From positions 1-21,507 of the forward strand of contig JAAENB010000924.1 in assembly GCA_024224995.1 (NCBI GenBank): a DNA stretch of 21,507 bases, in the 5' to 3' direction. Numbering within the stretch: position 1 is the stretch's first letter; every line of letters begins with the position of its first letter. Both the position numbers and the translations under genes were made by a program. This stretch comes from a bacterium. Its GTDB lineage: Bacteria; Spirochaetota; UBA4802; UBA5550. The notes under the pieces were generated by a model. That model saw only the letters and a program-made list of their open reading frames with translations, searched no databases and had not been told where the DNA came from. Below are positions 1 through 7,701 of this stretch, piece by piece.

Positions 1-138
1 AAATAGTATTGCGATCTGCATCTGGCCTGGAAGTATCCCTCTTCTAAATGTGAGGACTGTTTGAGCGGAGCGAGTTCCGCAGCATTTAGAAGAGGGATGC
101 TTCCAGGCCCGCTCACTTGCACAATTTAGTTTCTTGAG
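1..138 (-). repeat. Dispersed palindromic repeat, copy A (cut by window edge)
   Basis: Bases 95-138 are an exact 44-bp reverse complement of 21314-21357. Bases 1-30 match the reverse complement of the other arm of that copy with two mismatches. The element is an imperfect palindrome whose ends read AGAAACTAAAT and whose inner arms carry GGGCCTGGA. Compared with the 21314 copy, this one has about 65 extra bases in the middle that form a further hairpin. The end carrying the GACGTATTTTTTCCC tail would lie outside the window. It contains no coding sequence, so it looks like a MITE or a REP-like non-autonomous element. Confidence 0.8.
24..109. repeat. Long hairpin nested in repeat copy A
   Basis: Bases 24-50 pair with 83-109 over 27 bp with a single G-T mismatch. 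The 32-base loop holds a smaller stem, GCGGA with TCCGC (65-69 with 76-80). The inner part is absent from the 19306 and 21314 copies, so it is either an insertion into the element or a segment they have lost. Confidence 0.8.
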
Positions 139-142
139 AGGT

Positions 143-160
143 AAAAGGGGCACCGGCCCC
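143..160 (-). terminator. Intrinsic terminator after the DUF389 gene
   Basis: On the minus strand, GGGGC-CGGT-GCCCC forms a 5-bp all-GC stem with a tetraloop, followed directly by TTTT. It lies 26 bp beyond the DUF389 stop codon, as expected for the end of that operon. The U tract is short, so termination may be moderate. Confidence 0.5.
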
Positions 161-186
161 AGGCAAAACTCTCCGCCTTGTTCCTT

Positions 187-1578
187 TTACCTTGTACCCT
201 GTTCCTCACTCGTCAACATTGTGCTCTTTAGAAATCGGACTTTTATATTAAGGATATTGGGGTGCATTTTGAGTATCCTTTTTTTAAGATCCTGAATTTT
301 TTCTTTTCCCGGTATTTCTTCTCCTGTTAAGACCAGGTTCAGGCTGTAGGTGGCAAAATTTCCTTTTTTGGGTACTTCAGTTTCTATTTTATATATTGAC
401 AATTCCGGAAACTCATTTTCAAATATAGATATTACTTCATTTTTGGATTCCACTGCCCTGTATTTCTTATACATAAAAAACCCGATAGTTACGGATATCA
501 CCAATAAAATCAATAAAGAGACCAGTATTTGCGACATGGCCCTTCTTTTGACACCGCTTTGATCGGCCATCACCGGGTGTATCTCCATCCACCAGAAGAC
601 TACAGCTCCGGCCAAACCGATTGATACCAGGTTAATCAGGAAGAGGATACTCGCTCTTGTGGCGATATCGGGATTGGCAGTCCCTATTCCGATTCCCACA
701 ACACACAGGGGCGGCATGAGAGCTACTGCTATGGCAATCCCTATAAGGGTATTACTTATCTTCTTACTCACATACCCGTATGCTCCCACAATTCCCGACG
801 CCAGCGCCACCAGTATATCATAAAAAGCCGGTTCCGCTCTTGAAGTTATCTCTCGCGAATAATCGGCCAGGGGAATTACATAGGCTATGGCGGTTGATAT
901 GGCCAATGCCCACATGATCCCTTTAAAAATTGATACCATTGAGGTTTTCAAAAGCGGTACATCGCCCCAGACCACTGCCAGGGAAAAACCCAGGATTGGG
1001 GTCATGAGCGGCGCTACGATCATTGCTCCGATTATTGTTGCTGTGGCTCCCTGGATAAGACCAATCGTGGCGATTACACTTGATAGAATCGTTAGTATAT
1101 AATACTCTTTCGTCGGTTTTGCCCCTTCCGATAAGACATCATATATATTTAAATGCTTCTGCTCTTTCTCTTTTATCTTTTGATATTTCTCATTCTTTTT
1201 CATCCAGAAATTCGGATTCACATAATTCTTAAATGTCCGTTCTGCCGGATCAACAATAAAATTAAATATATCCCGCATTCCTTCCAGTTTCGGTACTGCT
1301 TCCTCCTCTTTTAATTCTTTATCCTTTCGCTCTTTCCTCTCTTTTCTTCCCGGCGCCCCTTCCTTTCCTTCTTTTCCTTCTTTTCCTTTCCCGTTTGTTT
1401 CATTATTTTCGGTATTTTTTTTGTCCCGGTTCTCGAGCCGCTCTTTTAAGGTTCCCAGTATCTTTTTTGATTCCTCTTCGTCACCATCTTTCATGAGGTT
1501 CTCGAGTACCACTTCTGTTTTATCCTTCTCCCCGGATATCTTTTTCTTTACTTTTCCCAGTAAATCCTGAATTCCCAT
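187..1578 (-). CDS. DUF389 (TIGR00341-type) multipass membrane protein with charged N-terminal tail
   Basis: This 463-residue protein has a DUF389 core of about six membrane segments (residues ~158-370). The family signature GAMIVAPLMTPILG is near 184-197, followed by a GD pair and a conserved MPPL at 288-291. The biochemical role of DUF389 proteins is not established. Residues 1-145 are very hydrophilic; a Lys/Glu/Gly-rich collagen-like stretch (GKEGKEGKEG) lies near 66-75. The C-terminal ~70 residues form a soluble domain. The start ATG overlaps the upstream gene's stop as TAATG, so translation is probably coupled to the cyclic-nucleotide-binding protein, which may regulate it. The family call is firm. 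The function, whether transport, channel or sensing, is unknown. Confidence 0.85.
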   Translation of the reverse strand: MGIQDLLGKVKKKISGEKDKTEVVLENLMKDGDEEESKKILGTLKERLENRDKKNTENNETNGKGKEGKEGKEGAPGRKERKERKDKELKEEEAVPKLEGMRDIFNFIVDPAERTFKNYVNPNFWMKKNEKYQKIKEKEQKHLNIYDVLSEGAKPTKEYYILTILSSVIATIGLIQGATATIIGAMIVAPLMTPILGFSLAVVWGDVPLLKTSMVSIFKGIMWALAISTAIAYVIPLADYSREITSRAEPAFYDILVALASGIVGAYGYVSKKISNTLIGIAIAVALMPPLCVVGIGIGTANPDIATRASILFLINLVSIGLAGAVVFWWMEIHPVMADQSGVKRRAMSQILVSLLILLVISVTIGFFMYKKYRAVESKNEVISIFENEFPELSIYKIETEVPKKGNFATYSLNLVLTGEEIPGKEKIQDLKKRILKMHPNILNIKVRFLKSTMLTSEEQGTR

Positions 1579-2783
1579 TATTGCCCGCTCCCGGAACTTA
1601 TTGTATAATCTCTTGACCGGCGTAATTTTGCCTTTGCCGATATTTCCTGTGGATTTTCCACTACTATTTGACCAAAATTGAACCGCAGCCCCTGGTCTGC
1701 CAATAACTCATCCATCGATGAAATCACATCTTCCTGCTTTACATTTATCATTTTTAATAATTCATCAAGACCAAAATTAAAAATATAAGGATCCTTGCTC
1801 TTTAACGATATATTATTTTCCAATAATTTATTTTCAAGGAACGCGTAGATCTTTGTCAAAGGATTCTCATACAAGCGTGCCTCTATCCGGATAAAGGTAA
1901 ACCATACGCGTAAACTGACGGAAACAAAAATTTTTTCCACCATCTTCGGTGACGTTTCCAGTAAATTGAACAGGGTATCCCTGTTGAGCGACAGGAGTAT
2001 TGTTTTCCCGTAACTAATGGCTGTGGCGTTCCGTGGTTTGTCGGAGACTATGGCCAGCTCTCCCAGAACATCCCCTTCTTTTAGTATGGATAGCATTATC
2101 TCCGAATTGTTACTGTGTTTTACGATCTTGACCTTGCCTTCTTTAACTATATACAGCTCATTACCCGGCTCTTGCTCACAAAATATGATCTGTTTATCGG
2201 CATATATATTATCAATCCCGTTTCGTATGGGCTCTGTTATCATCCGTTCCCCGGCGCTCTCTATCTCCTGAAGAATCTGCCGTACTTCATCGATACTGTC
2301 ACCACCGGGGTAGAGCTCCTGGTAACGCAATAATATATAATACGCATTGCTGTAATTACTGCCATTATAATAAAAGCTCCCCAGGTTAAAAAGCAGTTCT
2401 TCATCGGATAAAGAGTTCCCGCACTCTTCTTTGGAAAAAATCATCCGGTCATAGATCCGGAGCTCTTCCGCGAAATAATTCAGGATCCTTACGGCTATTT
2501 TCGGTTTCTTTTGCAAAAGCAGTAAAAAGCGTTCCCGTGAAAATATATGCACTACAGTATCAACGGTGACTGCTGCCGACTCTGTCCGGGGCCGGTCGCT
2601 GAGAGCGGAAATAAATCCTACGATATCACCTTTCTTTGCGACACTCCGGTACCGCTGTATCTTATTCCCGGTCACTTCAAGAGTCACTTCCCCCTTTTGA
2701 ATAATAAAGACCTCGTTCCCGTCTTCATCCCCTTCCACGTAAAGATAACTTCCCTTCTTAAATTGCTTATTCTGCTCTTCCAT
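1578..2783 (-). CDS. Protein with two cyclic-nucleotide-binding domains and a TPR-like middle
   Basis: This is a 401-residue soluble protein. Domain 1 (about 8-105) and domain 2 (about 190-300) are both cNMP-binding beta-rolls. Domain 2 keeps the phosphate-binding cassette GELAIVSDKPRNATA (241-255) with its Glu and Arg. Domain 1 has GFISALSDRPRTESA, keeping the Arg but lacking the Glu, so it may be degenerate. Residues ~130-160 resemble one TPR repeat. The last 100 residues show no recognisable HTH, so a DNA-binding CRP role is not supported. ATG follows GGAG with 7-nt spacing (2791-2794). It is the first gene of an operon with the DUF389 protein and overlaps it by one base, which suggests a ligand-sensing partner for that membrane protein. 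Confidence 0.85.
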   Translation of the reverse strand: MEEQNKQFKKGSYLYVEGDEDGNEVFIIQKGEVTLEVTGNKIQRYRSVAKKGDIVGFISALSDRPRTESAAVTVDTVVHIFSRERFLLLLQKKPKIAVRILNYFAEELRIYDRMIFSKEECGNSLSDEELLFNLGSFYYNGSNYSNAYYILLRYQELYPGGDSIDEVRQILQEIESAGERMITEPIRNGIDNIYADKQIIFCEQEPGNELYIVKEGKVKIVKHSNNSEIMLSILKEGDVLGELAIVSDKPRNATAISYGKTILLSLNRDTLFNLLETSPKMVEKIFVSVSLRVWFTFIRIEARLYENPLTKIYAFLENKLLENNISLKSKDPYIFNFGLDELLKMINVKQEDVISSMDELLADQGLRFNFGQIVVENPQEISAKAKLRRSRDYTISSGSGQ

Positions 2784-2809
2784 TCTGCTGCTCCGTTTAA
2801 AAAAGATTT

Positions 2810-2838
2810 ATTGTAAATTGGGAATTTTCGTGTGTCAA
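2810..2838 (-). promoter_or_regulatory. Sigma70-type promoter for the cNMP-DUF389 operon
   Basis: On the minus strand, TTGACA (2838-2833), a 17-base spacer and TACAAT (2815-2810) match the consensus 6/6 and 5/6. Transcription would start near 2803, giving a leader of about 20 nt that contains the GGAG ribosome site. Confidence 0.7.
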
Positions 2839-2957
2839 GAAGAAATGAAAGGCAGGAGAAAGGGGCAAGGGGCAAGTCAAAAGTTAAAAAACCGGCCCAA
2901 AAGACTATACATTCGTTTGGTTTTTTCTTTTTTTAAAGAATTCTACCGAAATTTCGT

Positions 2958-2985
2958 TAGACAAAAAAATAGAATAATTTTTAAT
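2958..2985 (+). promoter_or_regulatory. Possible promoter for the tatA-murA-flagellar operon
   Basis: TAGACA (2958-2963) and TTTAAT (2980-2985) are each one base from consensus, with a 16-base spacer. The site lies 56 bp upstream of the tatA start. The surroundings are AT-rich, so chance matches are possible. Confidence 0.4.
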
Positions 2986-3040
2986 ATCCTACCCAATGAG
3001 GCAGAGTTGCCTCTAAATAATTTGCTGTAAGGAGAGTCCT

Positions 3041-3202
3041 ATGTCATTACCAGGCGGATGGGAAATTGTATTGGTTATTATCGTTATCGCAGTCCTTTTC
3101 GGTGGTCCGAAAGCAATCGACAGCCTTAAGAACACGGGCAAAAGCCTTTATAAAGCAAAGAAAGAAATTGACGATATCAAAGATATCACCAAAAAGCTTT
3201 GA
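3041..3202 (+). CDS. tatA: TatA/E-like twin-arginine translocase subunit
   Basis: A 53-residue protein begins MSLPGGWEIVLVIIVIAVLF. It has the TatA layout: a short N-terminus with Gly-Trp-Glu, one membrane helix (about 7-20), an FG hinge (LFGGPKAIDSL), then an amphipathic Lys/Glu helix. TatA oligomers form the variable pore that exports folded proteins with twin-arginine signals. The usual FGPKKLPE hinge is altered here, as in some divergent members. AAGGAG lies 6 nt upstream of ATG. It is short enough to be missed by a length cutoff. murA follows after 49 bp on the same strand, so it probably heads this operon. No tatC is in the window. TatA rather than TatB is favoured by the very short tail. 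Confidence 0.8.
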   Translation: MSLPGGWEIVLVIIVIAVLFGGPKAIDSLKNTGKSLYKAKKEIDDIKDITKKL

Positions 3203-3251
3203 TCTAATCCGGTCTAAGCTTTAATCAAAAAGTCTACTCAGGAGTAATCTA

Positions 3252-4520
3252 TTGGACACATATAAAATTACCGGCGGAAAAAAATTATCCGGTGAAGTTG
3301 CTATTTCCGGTGCTAAAAATGCCGCTCTTCCTATCATTGTCGCGAGCCTCCTTGCCGACGGCAAAACCGTTCTTCAAAATGTTCCCGACTTAAAGGATAT
3401 CAGAACAATTCTTAAAGTTATTGAATTCCTGGGCGCGAAAATTGAATTCGATACAAATTCCAATTCCCTGACCATTGATGTTCATTCAATCAAAAATAAT
3501 GAGGTTCCTTATGAACTGGTCAAGACCATGCGGGCTTCTGTTTATGTCATGGGGCCTTTGCTTGCCAGGATTGGTGAAGCCGATGTTTCACTTCCCGGCG
3601 GCTGCGCTATTGGGGAACGGCCTGTTGATATTCATCTTTCAGGGTTTGAAGCCATGGGAGCAACTATCTCTCTTGAACACGGGTACATTAAAGCTGTTGC
3701 CCCTGAACTGCATGGAAGCCATTTTGTTATGAAAAAAGTCTCTGTTGGCGCCACCGCGAACCTCATGATGGCCGCGGTTCTGGCTGATGGTACGACAATT
3801 CTTGAAAATGCCGCTATGGAACCGGATATCGTTGACCTGGGTAATTTTCTCACAAAAATGGGCGCCGATATTACGGGGCTTGGTTCCGAAATTATTGAAA
3901 TAACAGGAGTTAAAAAACTGGAACCTGTTTCCTACAGCATTATGCCCGACAGGATCGAAGCCGGCACCTTTCTCCTGGCCGGTGCCATTACCCGTGGTGA
4001 TGTTAAAATTACCAGAATAGTTCCCGAAGATGTGGAATCCCTGGTTGATACGCTCAGGGAAATCGGTTTTACTGTTGAACAGGGTGAGGACTGGGCTTCT
4101 GTTGCCCCGGGGGGCAATTATAACTCCATTATGGTAAAAACCCTCCCCTTTCCCGGTTTTCCAACAGATCTCCAGGCCCCGATGATGACCCTTGCCACTA
4201 CCATTCCCGGTATCAATGTAGTTATCGAAACTATTTTTGAGAACAGGTTCACCCATGTCCCGGAATTAAGAAGAATGGGTGCCGATATCACCATTGAAGG
4301 AAACGTTGCTATTGTCAAGGGGGTCGATACTCTTTCTTCCGCCCCTGTAATGATGTCGGACCTGCGTGCCGGTGCTGCCCTGGTTATTGCTGCCCTTGCT
4401 GCTGAAGGAGAATCGGAAATTCGAAGAATTTACCACTCCGACAGGGGTTATGAGAAATTAACTCACAAGTTATCGGGCCTTGGTGCCGATATTAAGAGGG
4501 TAGTTGGAGGTAAATCATAA
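3252..4520 (+). CDS. murA: UDP-N-acetylglucosamine 1-carboxyvinyltransferase
   Basis: MurA transfers enolpyruvate from PEP to UDP-GlcNAc, the first committed step of peptidoglycan synthesis, in the cytoplasm. The protein has 422 residues, close to the usual length. Visible hallmarks are Lys22-Asn23 in GAKNAALP, the catalytic loop PGGCAIGERP with Cys118 (the residue alkylated by fosfomycin, so the enzyme should be of the sensitive type), FPTDLQAP with the general-acid Asp, DLRAGAAL, and YHSDRGYE near the C-terminus. The start is TTG at 3252, supported by AGGAG with 7-nt spacing; no better in-frame ATG fits. It lies between tatA and the flagellar gene, whose start is one base past this stop. 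Confidence 0.97.
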   Translation: MDTYKITGGKKLSGEVAISGAKNAALPIIVASLLADGKTVLQNVPDLKDIRTILKVIEFLGAKIEFDTNSNSLTIDVHSIKNNEVPYELVKTMRASVYVMGPLLARIGEADVSLPGGCAIGERPVDIHLSGFEAMGATISLEHGYIKAVAPELHGSHFVMKKVSVGATANLMMAAVLADGTTILENAAMEPDIVDLGNFLTKMGADITGLGSEIIEITGVKKLEPVSYSIMPDRIEAGTFLLAGAITRGDVKITRIVPEDVESLVDTLREIGFTVEQGEDWASVAPGGNYNSIMVKTLPFPGFPTDLQAPMMTLATTIPGINVVIETIFENRFTHVPELRRMGADITIEGNVAIVKGVDTLSSAPVMMSDLRAGAALVIAALAAEGESEIRRIYHSDRGYEKLTHKLSGLGADIKRVVGGKS

Positions 4521-4521
4521 T

Positions 4522-5358
4522 ATGCTTAGAGGAATATATACCGGCGCCAGCGGCATGAAAGCCCAACAGGCCAGGCTCGATACTATTGCCAATAACCTGG
4601 CTAATGTGGACAAAACCGCGTACAAAAAAGACTTTACGGTCTTTAAATCTTTTCCCGATATGCTCATTAGACGAGTCAATGATGACGGTGTGGGCATCCT
4701 GCCTATGGGCTCTTACGATACCATGCCTGTTGTTGGCAAACTGGGTACGGGTGTTGAAGTCAACGAGGTATATACCAAATTCCAGCAGGGTTCTCTCCAA
4801 AAAACCGAAAATAAATTCGACCTGGCTCTGGAAGGCAGCGGTTTCTTTGTGGTGAACACTGAACGGGGCGAGCGCTATACCCGTGACGGTTCTTTTACCA
4901 TTAACCAGGACGGAATTCTAATGAACCATAACGGCAATCCTGTTCTTGGCGAGAACGGCCTTATCCGGGTTCAGCATAACAATTTTATCGTAAATGAACG
5001 GGGCGAAGTTGTGGTAAATAACGCCCTCTCCCGGGACCCCAGGGACGTTGTGGGCTCCAATGATAATGTCTGGGAAGAGCCTACGGTTATTGACAAACTG
5101 AAAATTGTTGATTTTGAAAATATTCGGGAAATTAAAAAAGAAGGTGAATCTCTCTACCGTGAGACCGAATATTCCGGCCCTCCCCTTCCCCCGGAAAAAT
5201 ACAAAGTAAAGCAGGGCTTTGTTGAAAAATCGAACGTTAATATCGTGCGGGAAATGGTAGACATGATCGAGGTTCAGAGAAGCTACGAAGCCAACCAGAA
5301 AACCATTCAATCCCATGATTCTACTCTGGGCAAACTGATCAATGACGTTGGCAGATAA
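4522..5358 (+). CDS. Flagellar basal-body rod protein, FlgF/FlgG family (spirochaete FlhO-like)
   Basis: This is a 278-residue member of the rod/hook axial family. The N-terminus MLRGIYTGASGM...IANNLANVDK carries the rod-protein signature. The centre has GFFVV and YTRDGSF. The C-terminus QGFVEKSNVNIVREMVDMIE plus QRSYEANQK is the paired coiled-coil motif. It would be exported by the flagellar type III apparatus and form part of the periplasmic rod. I chose ATG 4522 because GGAGG (4506-4510) precedes it; a TTG at 4504 would add six residues and overlap murA. It resembles spirochaete FlhO/FlgF more than distal-rod FlgG, but the two are hard to separate by eye. No second rod gene follows, unlike the tandem pair usual in spirochaetes. 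Confidence 0.88.
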   Translation: MLRGIYTGASGMKAQQARLDTIANNLANVDKTAYKKDFTVFKSFPDMLIRRVNDDGVGILPMGSYDTMPVVGKLGTGVEVNEVYTKFQQGSLQKTENKFDLALEGSGFFVVNTERGERYTRDGSFTINQDGILMNHNGNPVLGENGLIRVQHNNFIVNERGEVVVNNALSRDPRDVVGSNDNVWEEPTVIDKLKIVDFENIREIKKEGESLYRETEYSGPPLPPEKYKVKQGFVEKSNVNIVREMVDMIEVQRSYEANQKTIQSHDSTLGKLINDVGR

Positions 5359-5392
5359 TAAGAATTAAGAATAATGCTGATATACTTTTATT

Positions 5393-5427
5393 AAACCACG
5401 CTCTTTTAAGGCGTGGTTTTTTGTTTT
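5393..5427 (+). terminator. Intrinsic terminator ending the tatA-murA-flagellar operon
   Basis: AAACCACGC (5393-5401) pairs perfectly with GCGTGGTTT (5411-5419) across a 9-base loop, followed by TTTGTTTT. It lies 35 bp after the flagellar stop codon and separates that operon from the ATPase gene. Confidence 0.9.
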
Positions 5428-5437
5428 AGAAAAGGAA

Positions 5438-5465
5438 TTGACAGAGGGAAACTGCTGTTTTTAAT
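5438..5465 (+). promoter_or_regulatory. Promoter for the ATPase gene
   Basis: A perfect TTGACA (5438-5443), a 16-base spacer and TTTAAT (5460-5465) lie just after the terminator. The predicted start is near 5472, two bases before the ATG, so the message may be almost leaderless and the nearby AAGGA (5466-5470) would not be transcribed. Confidence 0.5.
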
Positions 5466-5473
5466 AAGGATTT

Positions 5474-6766
5474 ATGTTAAATAGTGTAAAAATAAAGAAT
5501 TATAAGTCAATCCATGACATGAATCTTGAACTCGGGAATATTAATGTATTCATAGGCGAGAATGGCTGTGGTAAGTCAAATATCCTGGAAGCACTGGGTA
5601 TGGCAAGCGCCGCTTATGCTGATGATTTAAGTGTTGAAAGCTTATCTAATAAAGGAATCCGGGTTACCAAACCCCGTCTTACGACGAACTCTTTTCTTGG
5701 TTCGAAAGCTTCAAATAAAATTGCTATAGACCTACAATTTGATATTGAAGGACAAATTTTTGATTATACTTCCACTCTTATTCCAGAAGAAATGGAAGAT
5801 ATTTATTCCGTTTGGAAAAACATTGATGACAAAAAACTCCAACATACATACGAAATATTTAATAATTTTAATAAAACAAAGGAGTTGTTAGACAAAGCTG
5901 TATCTATGTTCGAAATAGAAAAAGATATACGACTTATGATAAATGAAAGTGAAAATAAAACTGAAAATAAAACTGAAAAATTAAGAGAAGAAGTCATTAA
6001 AATGCAAAAACTTCTTTCTGGTTTTGAATCAGAAGAACAATGGAAAAAATTTTTAAAACTATCTTATTCTCACATACAAACCAATGCATCATTTGAAGAT
6101 TACCTAATATACAGCTTAAACACCCAATCCCTTAGAGGCATTACCTCGAACAGCAAAAAAACTCCACTAGGTCTCTACGGAGAAGGCCTTGACGTACTTC
6201 TTGCGAACTTTCACAAAGAAGAACGTAAAGAATTGGAAAAATACTACTCTTTGATATCCTGGCTCAAAAAAATAGAACTGGATACCGATGACGACCTGAA
6301 GTTCGAAGGCCATAAACTTGGTCGGAGTGGCTCAACGCTCTATTTCAGGGATAAATATATGCAGAGAAAAAACAACATCTTCTCTGCGGAAAACGCCAAT
6401 GAAGGCGCCCTGCACATCCTTTTCTACCTGGCTCTCTTCATCAGCCAAAAGACTCCATCTTTTTTCGGAATCGACAATATAGAAAGCAGCTTAAACCCGA
6501 GCCTGTGCCGTACCATAATCAAAGAACTGGCTCCTCTTGCCAAAAAGAACCAAAAACAGGCCCTCATTACCACGCATAACCCGGCAATCCTTGACGGCCT
6601 CAACCTCTTTGATGACACCCAGAGACTATTTGTAGTAGCCAGGGACGACAACGGCAAAACCATAGTTGAGCGCATAAAACTAAAACCCGAAGTAAAGGGC
6701 AAAAAGCTGAAATTATCGGAAATGTGGATGAGAGGACACCTGGGCGGAATCCCCAAAAATTTTTAA
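5474..6766 (+). CDS. OLD/AAA_21-like ABC-type ATPase, probable defence or nuclease-system subunit
   Basis: This 430-residue cytoplasmic ATPase shows Walker A GENGCGKSN (28-36), a signature-like NEGALH (309-314), a Walker B region FFGIDNIESSLNP (330-342) and a switch LITTHNP (365-370). The middle (about 100-225) is Lys/Glu/Asn-rich, probably coiled-coil, and more AT-rich than the neighbouring genes. In Walker B the usual DE is DN (Asp334-Asn335), which I believe may be typical of this subfamily. Such SMC/OLD-type ATPases commonly pair with a TOPRIM or DUF4276 partner, and such a gene starts two bases after this stop, though broken. The role of such pairs is best known from anti-phage systems (OLD, PARIS-type); applying it here is inference. 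Confidence 0.8.
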   Translation: MLNSVKIKNYKSIHDMNLELGNINVFIGENGCGKSNILEALGMASAAYADDLSVESLSNKGIRVTKPRLTTNSFLGSKASNKIAIDLQFDIEGQIFDYTSTLIPEEMEDIYSVWKNIDDKKLQHTYEIFNNFNKTKELLDKAVSMFEIEKDIRLMINESENKTENKTEKLREEVIKMQKLLSGFESEEQWKKFLKLSYSHIQTNASFEDYLIYSLNTQSLRGITSNSKKTPLGLYGEGLDVLLANFHKEERKELEKYYSLISWLKKIELDTDDDLKFEGHKLGRSGSTLYFRDKYMQRKNNIFSAENANEGALHILFYLALFISQKTPSFFGIDNIESSLNPSLCRTIIKELAPLAKKNQKQALITTHNPAILDGLNLFDDTQRLFVVARDDNGKTIVERIKLKPEVKGKKLKLSEMWMRGHLGGIPKNF

Positions 6767-6768
6767 TT

Positions 6769-7322
6769 ATGAAGATTGGAATCATTGCAGAAGGACGAGG
6801 TTCAGTAATTGGGGCCTGGTTAAAGAAACCTGCCTTGATAGCGAAAAAATCGATGAATACTTTTTTGTTGATGATCGCTATATCATCATACATATTGATA
6901 CTGCCGAATGCCATTTAACGGGTTATGATGTTGAGAGACCGGATAGAAAAAATAATGATGAATATTCCAACCAATTACGAGGAAGAGTTATTAATCGGAT
7001 CAACGAATGGCTTGGCCATCAAACAAACCCGTTTTTTTATGCTGTTGCGATAGAAGAAACAGAAGCATGGCTTCTTACTATTCACGCAAGTCAAATAAAA
7101 AAAGATACATCTTCGCACCTTAATCCGAAAGAAGCATTGAACAGAGCTCTTAATAAGACTTTGACTGGCAAAAACAGACAAATTCTTACTAAAAACGCAT
7201 ATGATCTCAATTATGAACTGAGCAAACCCTTCAGAAAAGAAAAAGATTTACGGAAATTCTGCGGATCAAACGAAAGTCTCAGGTTATTCTGTGACTCATT
7301 AGAAGAAATATTAGCCGTTTAA
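6769..7322 (+). pseudogene. Broken DUF4276/TOPRIM-like partner of the ATPase
   Basis: The start ATG (6769) gives MKIGIIAEGRG, the first strand of a TOPRIM-like fold. That frame then runs into unrelated sequence and stops at 6918. From about 6800 another frame (codons starting at 6837, 6840 and so on) is open to the stop at 7320-7322. It reads SNWGLVKETC, then IIIHIDTAE and AIEETEAWLL, which look like the conserved core of this family. The simplest reading is an internal deletion of some tens of codons that also shifts frame, removing sequence between the first strand and the NWGLV segment. A single protein cannot be made without frameshifting. The remnant overlaps the convergent response-regulator gene by 12 bp. 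Confidence 0.7.
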
Positions 7323-7679
7323 TATTTCCTCAATTTTCCCAAGTATTACATTTTTCTCAAATGGTTTGGAAAAGATCTCAGTAACACCAAATTCCTTTGT
7401 ATACTCAAGAAACCTGAAATCCCCGGTCTTTCCCCCACCGGATATGGCGATGACCTTAATGCCTGGATAATCCCGTTTTAATTCAAAAATAGTTTCGATT
7501 CCTTCTTTTTCGGGCATAAATATATCGGTTATTACAAGATCCGCAGGGTCTTCAACATATATTTTTATGCCTTCACCGCCATTTTCAGCTTCCTGAATTT
7601 CATACCCTGCTTTTTCCAGCATTTGCCGGAACATCTTTCGAAATTTTGAGTCATCATCAATTACGAGTATTTTTGCCAT
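7311..7679 (-). CDS. Receiver-only (CheY-like) response regulator
   Basis: A 122-residue single REC domain. The acidic pocket is DDD (8-10), the phospho-acceptor is Asp52 in ITDIFMPEKEG, the switch residue is Ser80 in VIAISGGG, and Lys105 lies in FSKPF. There is no output domain, so the phosphorylated form must act by binding another protein or by passing phosphate on. GAGGGGT precedes the ATG. It lies 22 bp downstream of the sensor-kinase gene in the same operon, and that kinase is its probable phosphodonor. Its 3' end overlaps the neighbouring pseudogene. Confidence 0.93.
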   Translation of the reverse strand: MAKILVIDDDSKFRKMFRQMLEKAGYEIQEAENGGEGIKIYVEDPADLVITDIFMPEKEGIETIFELKRDYPGIKVIAISGGGKTGDFRFLEYTKEFGVTEIFSKPFEKNVILGKIEEILNG

Positions 7680-7701
7680 GCTCTGTACCCCTCAAATTAT
7701 G

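Noticed and set aside
3639..4256. A 205-codon minus-strand open frame inside murA.
   Set aside because: It is fully antisense to an unmistakable murA, has a composition unlike real proteins (many Asn, Gly, His and Phe), and no ribosome site.
4504..4521. TTG start for the rod protein six codons upstream.
   Set aside because: The GGAGG motif lies inside that extension and is well placed for ATG 4522, and family proteins begin at ML/MVRG.
6724..6918. A 64-codon plus-strand frame as a separate small gene.
   Set aside because: Its useful part is only the MKIGIIAEG start of the broken partner gene; the rest is out-of-frame reading.
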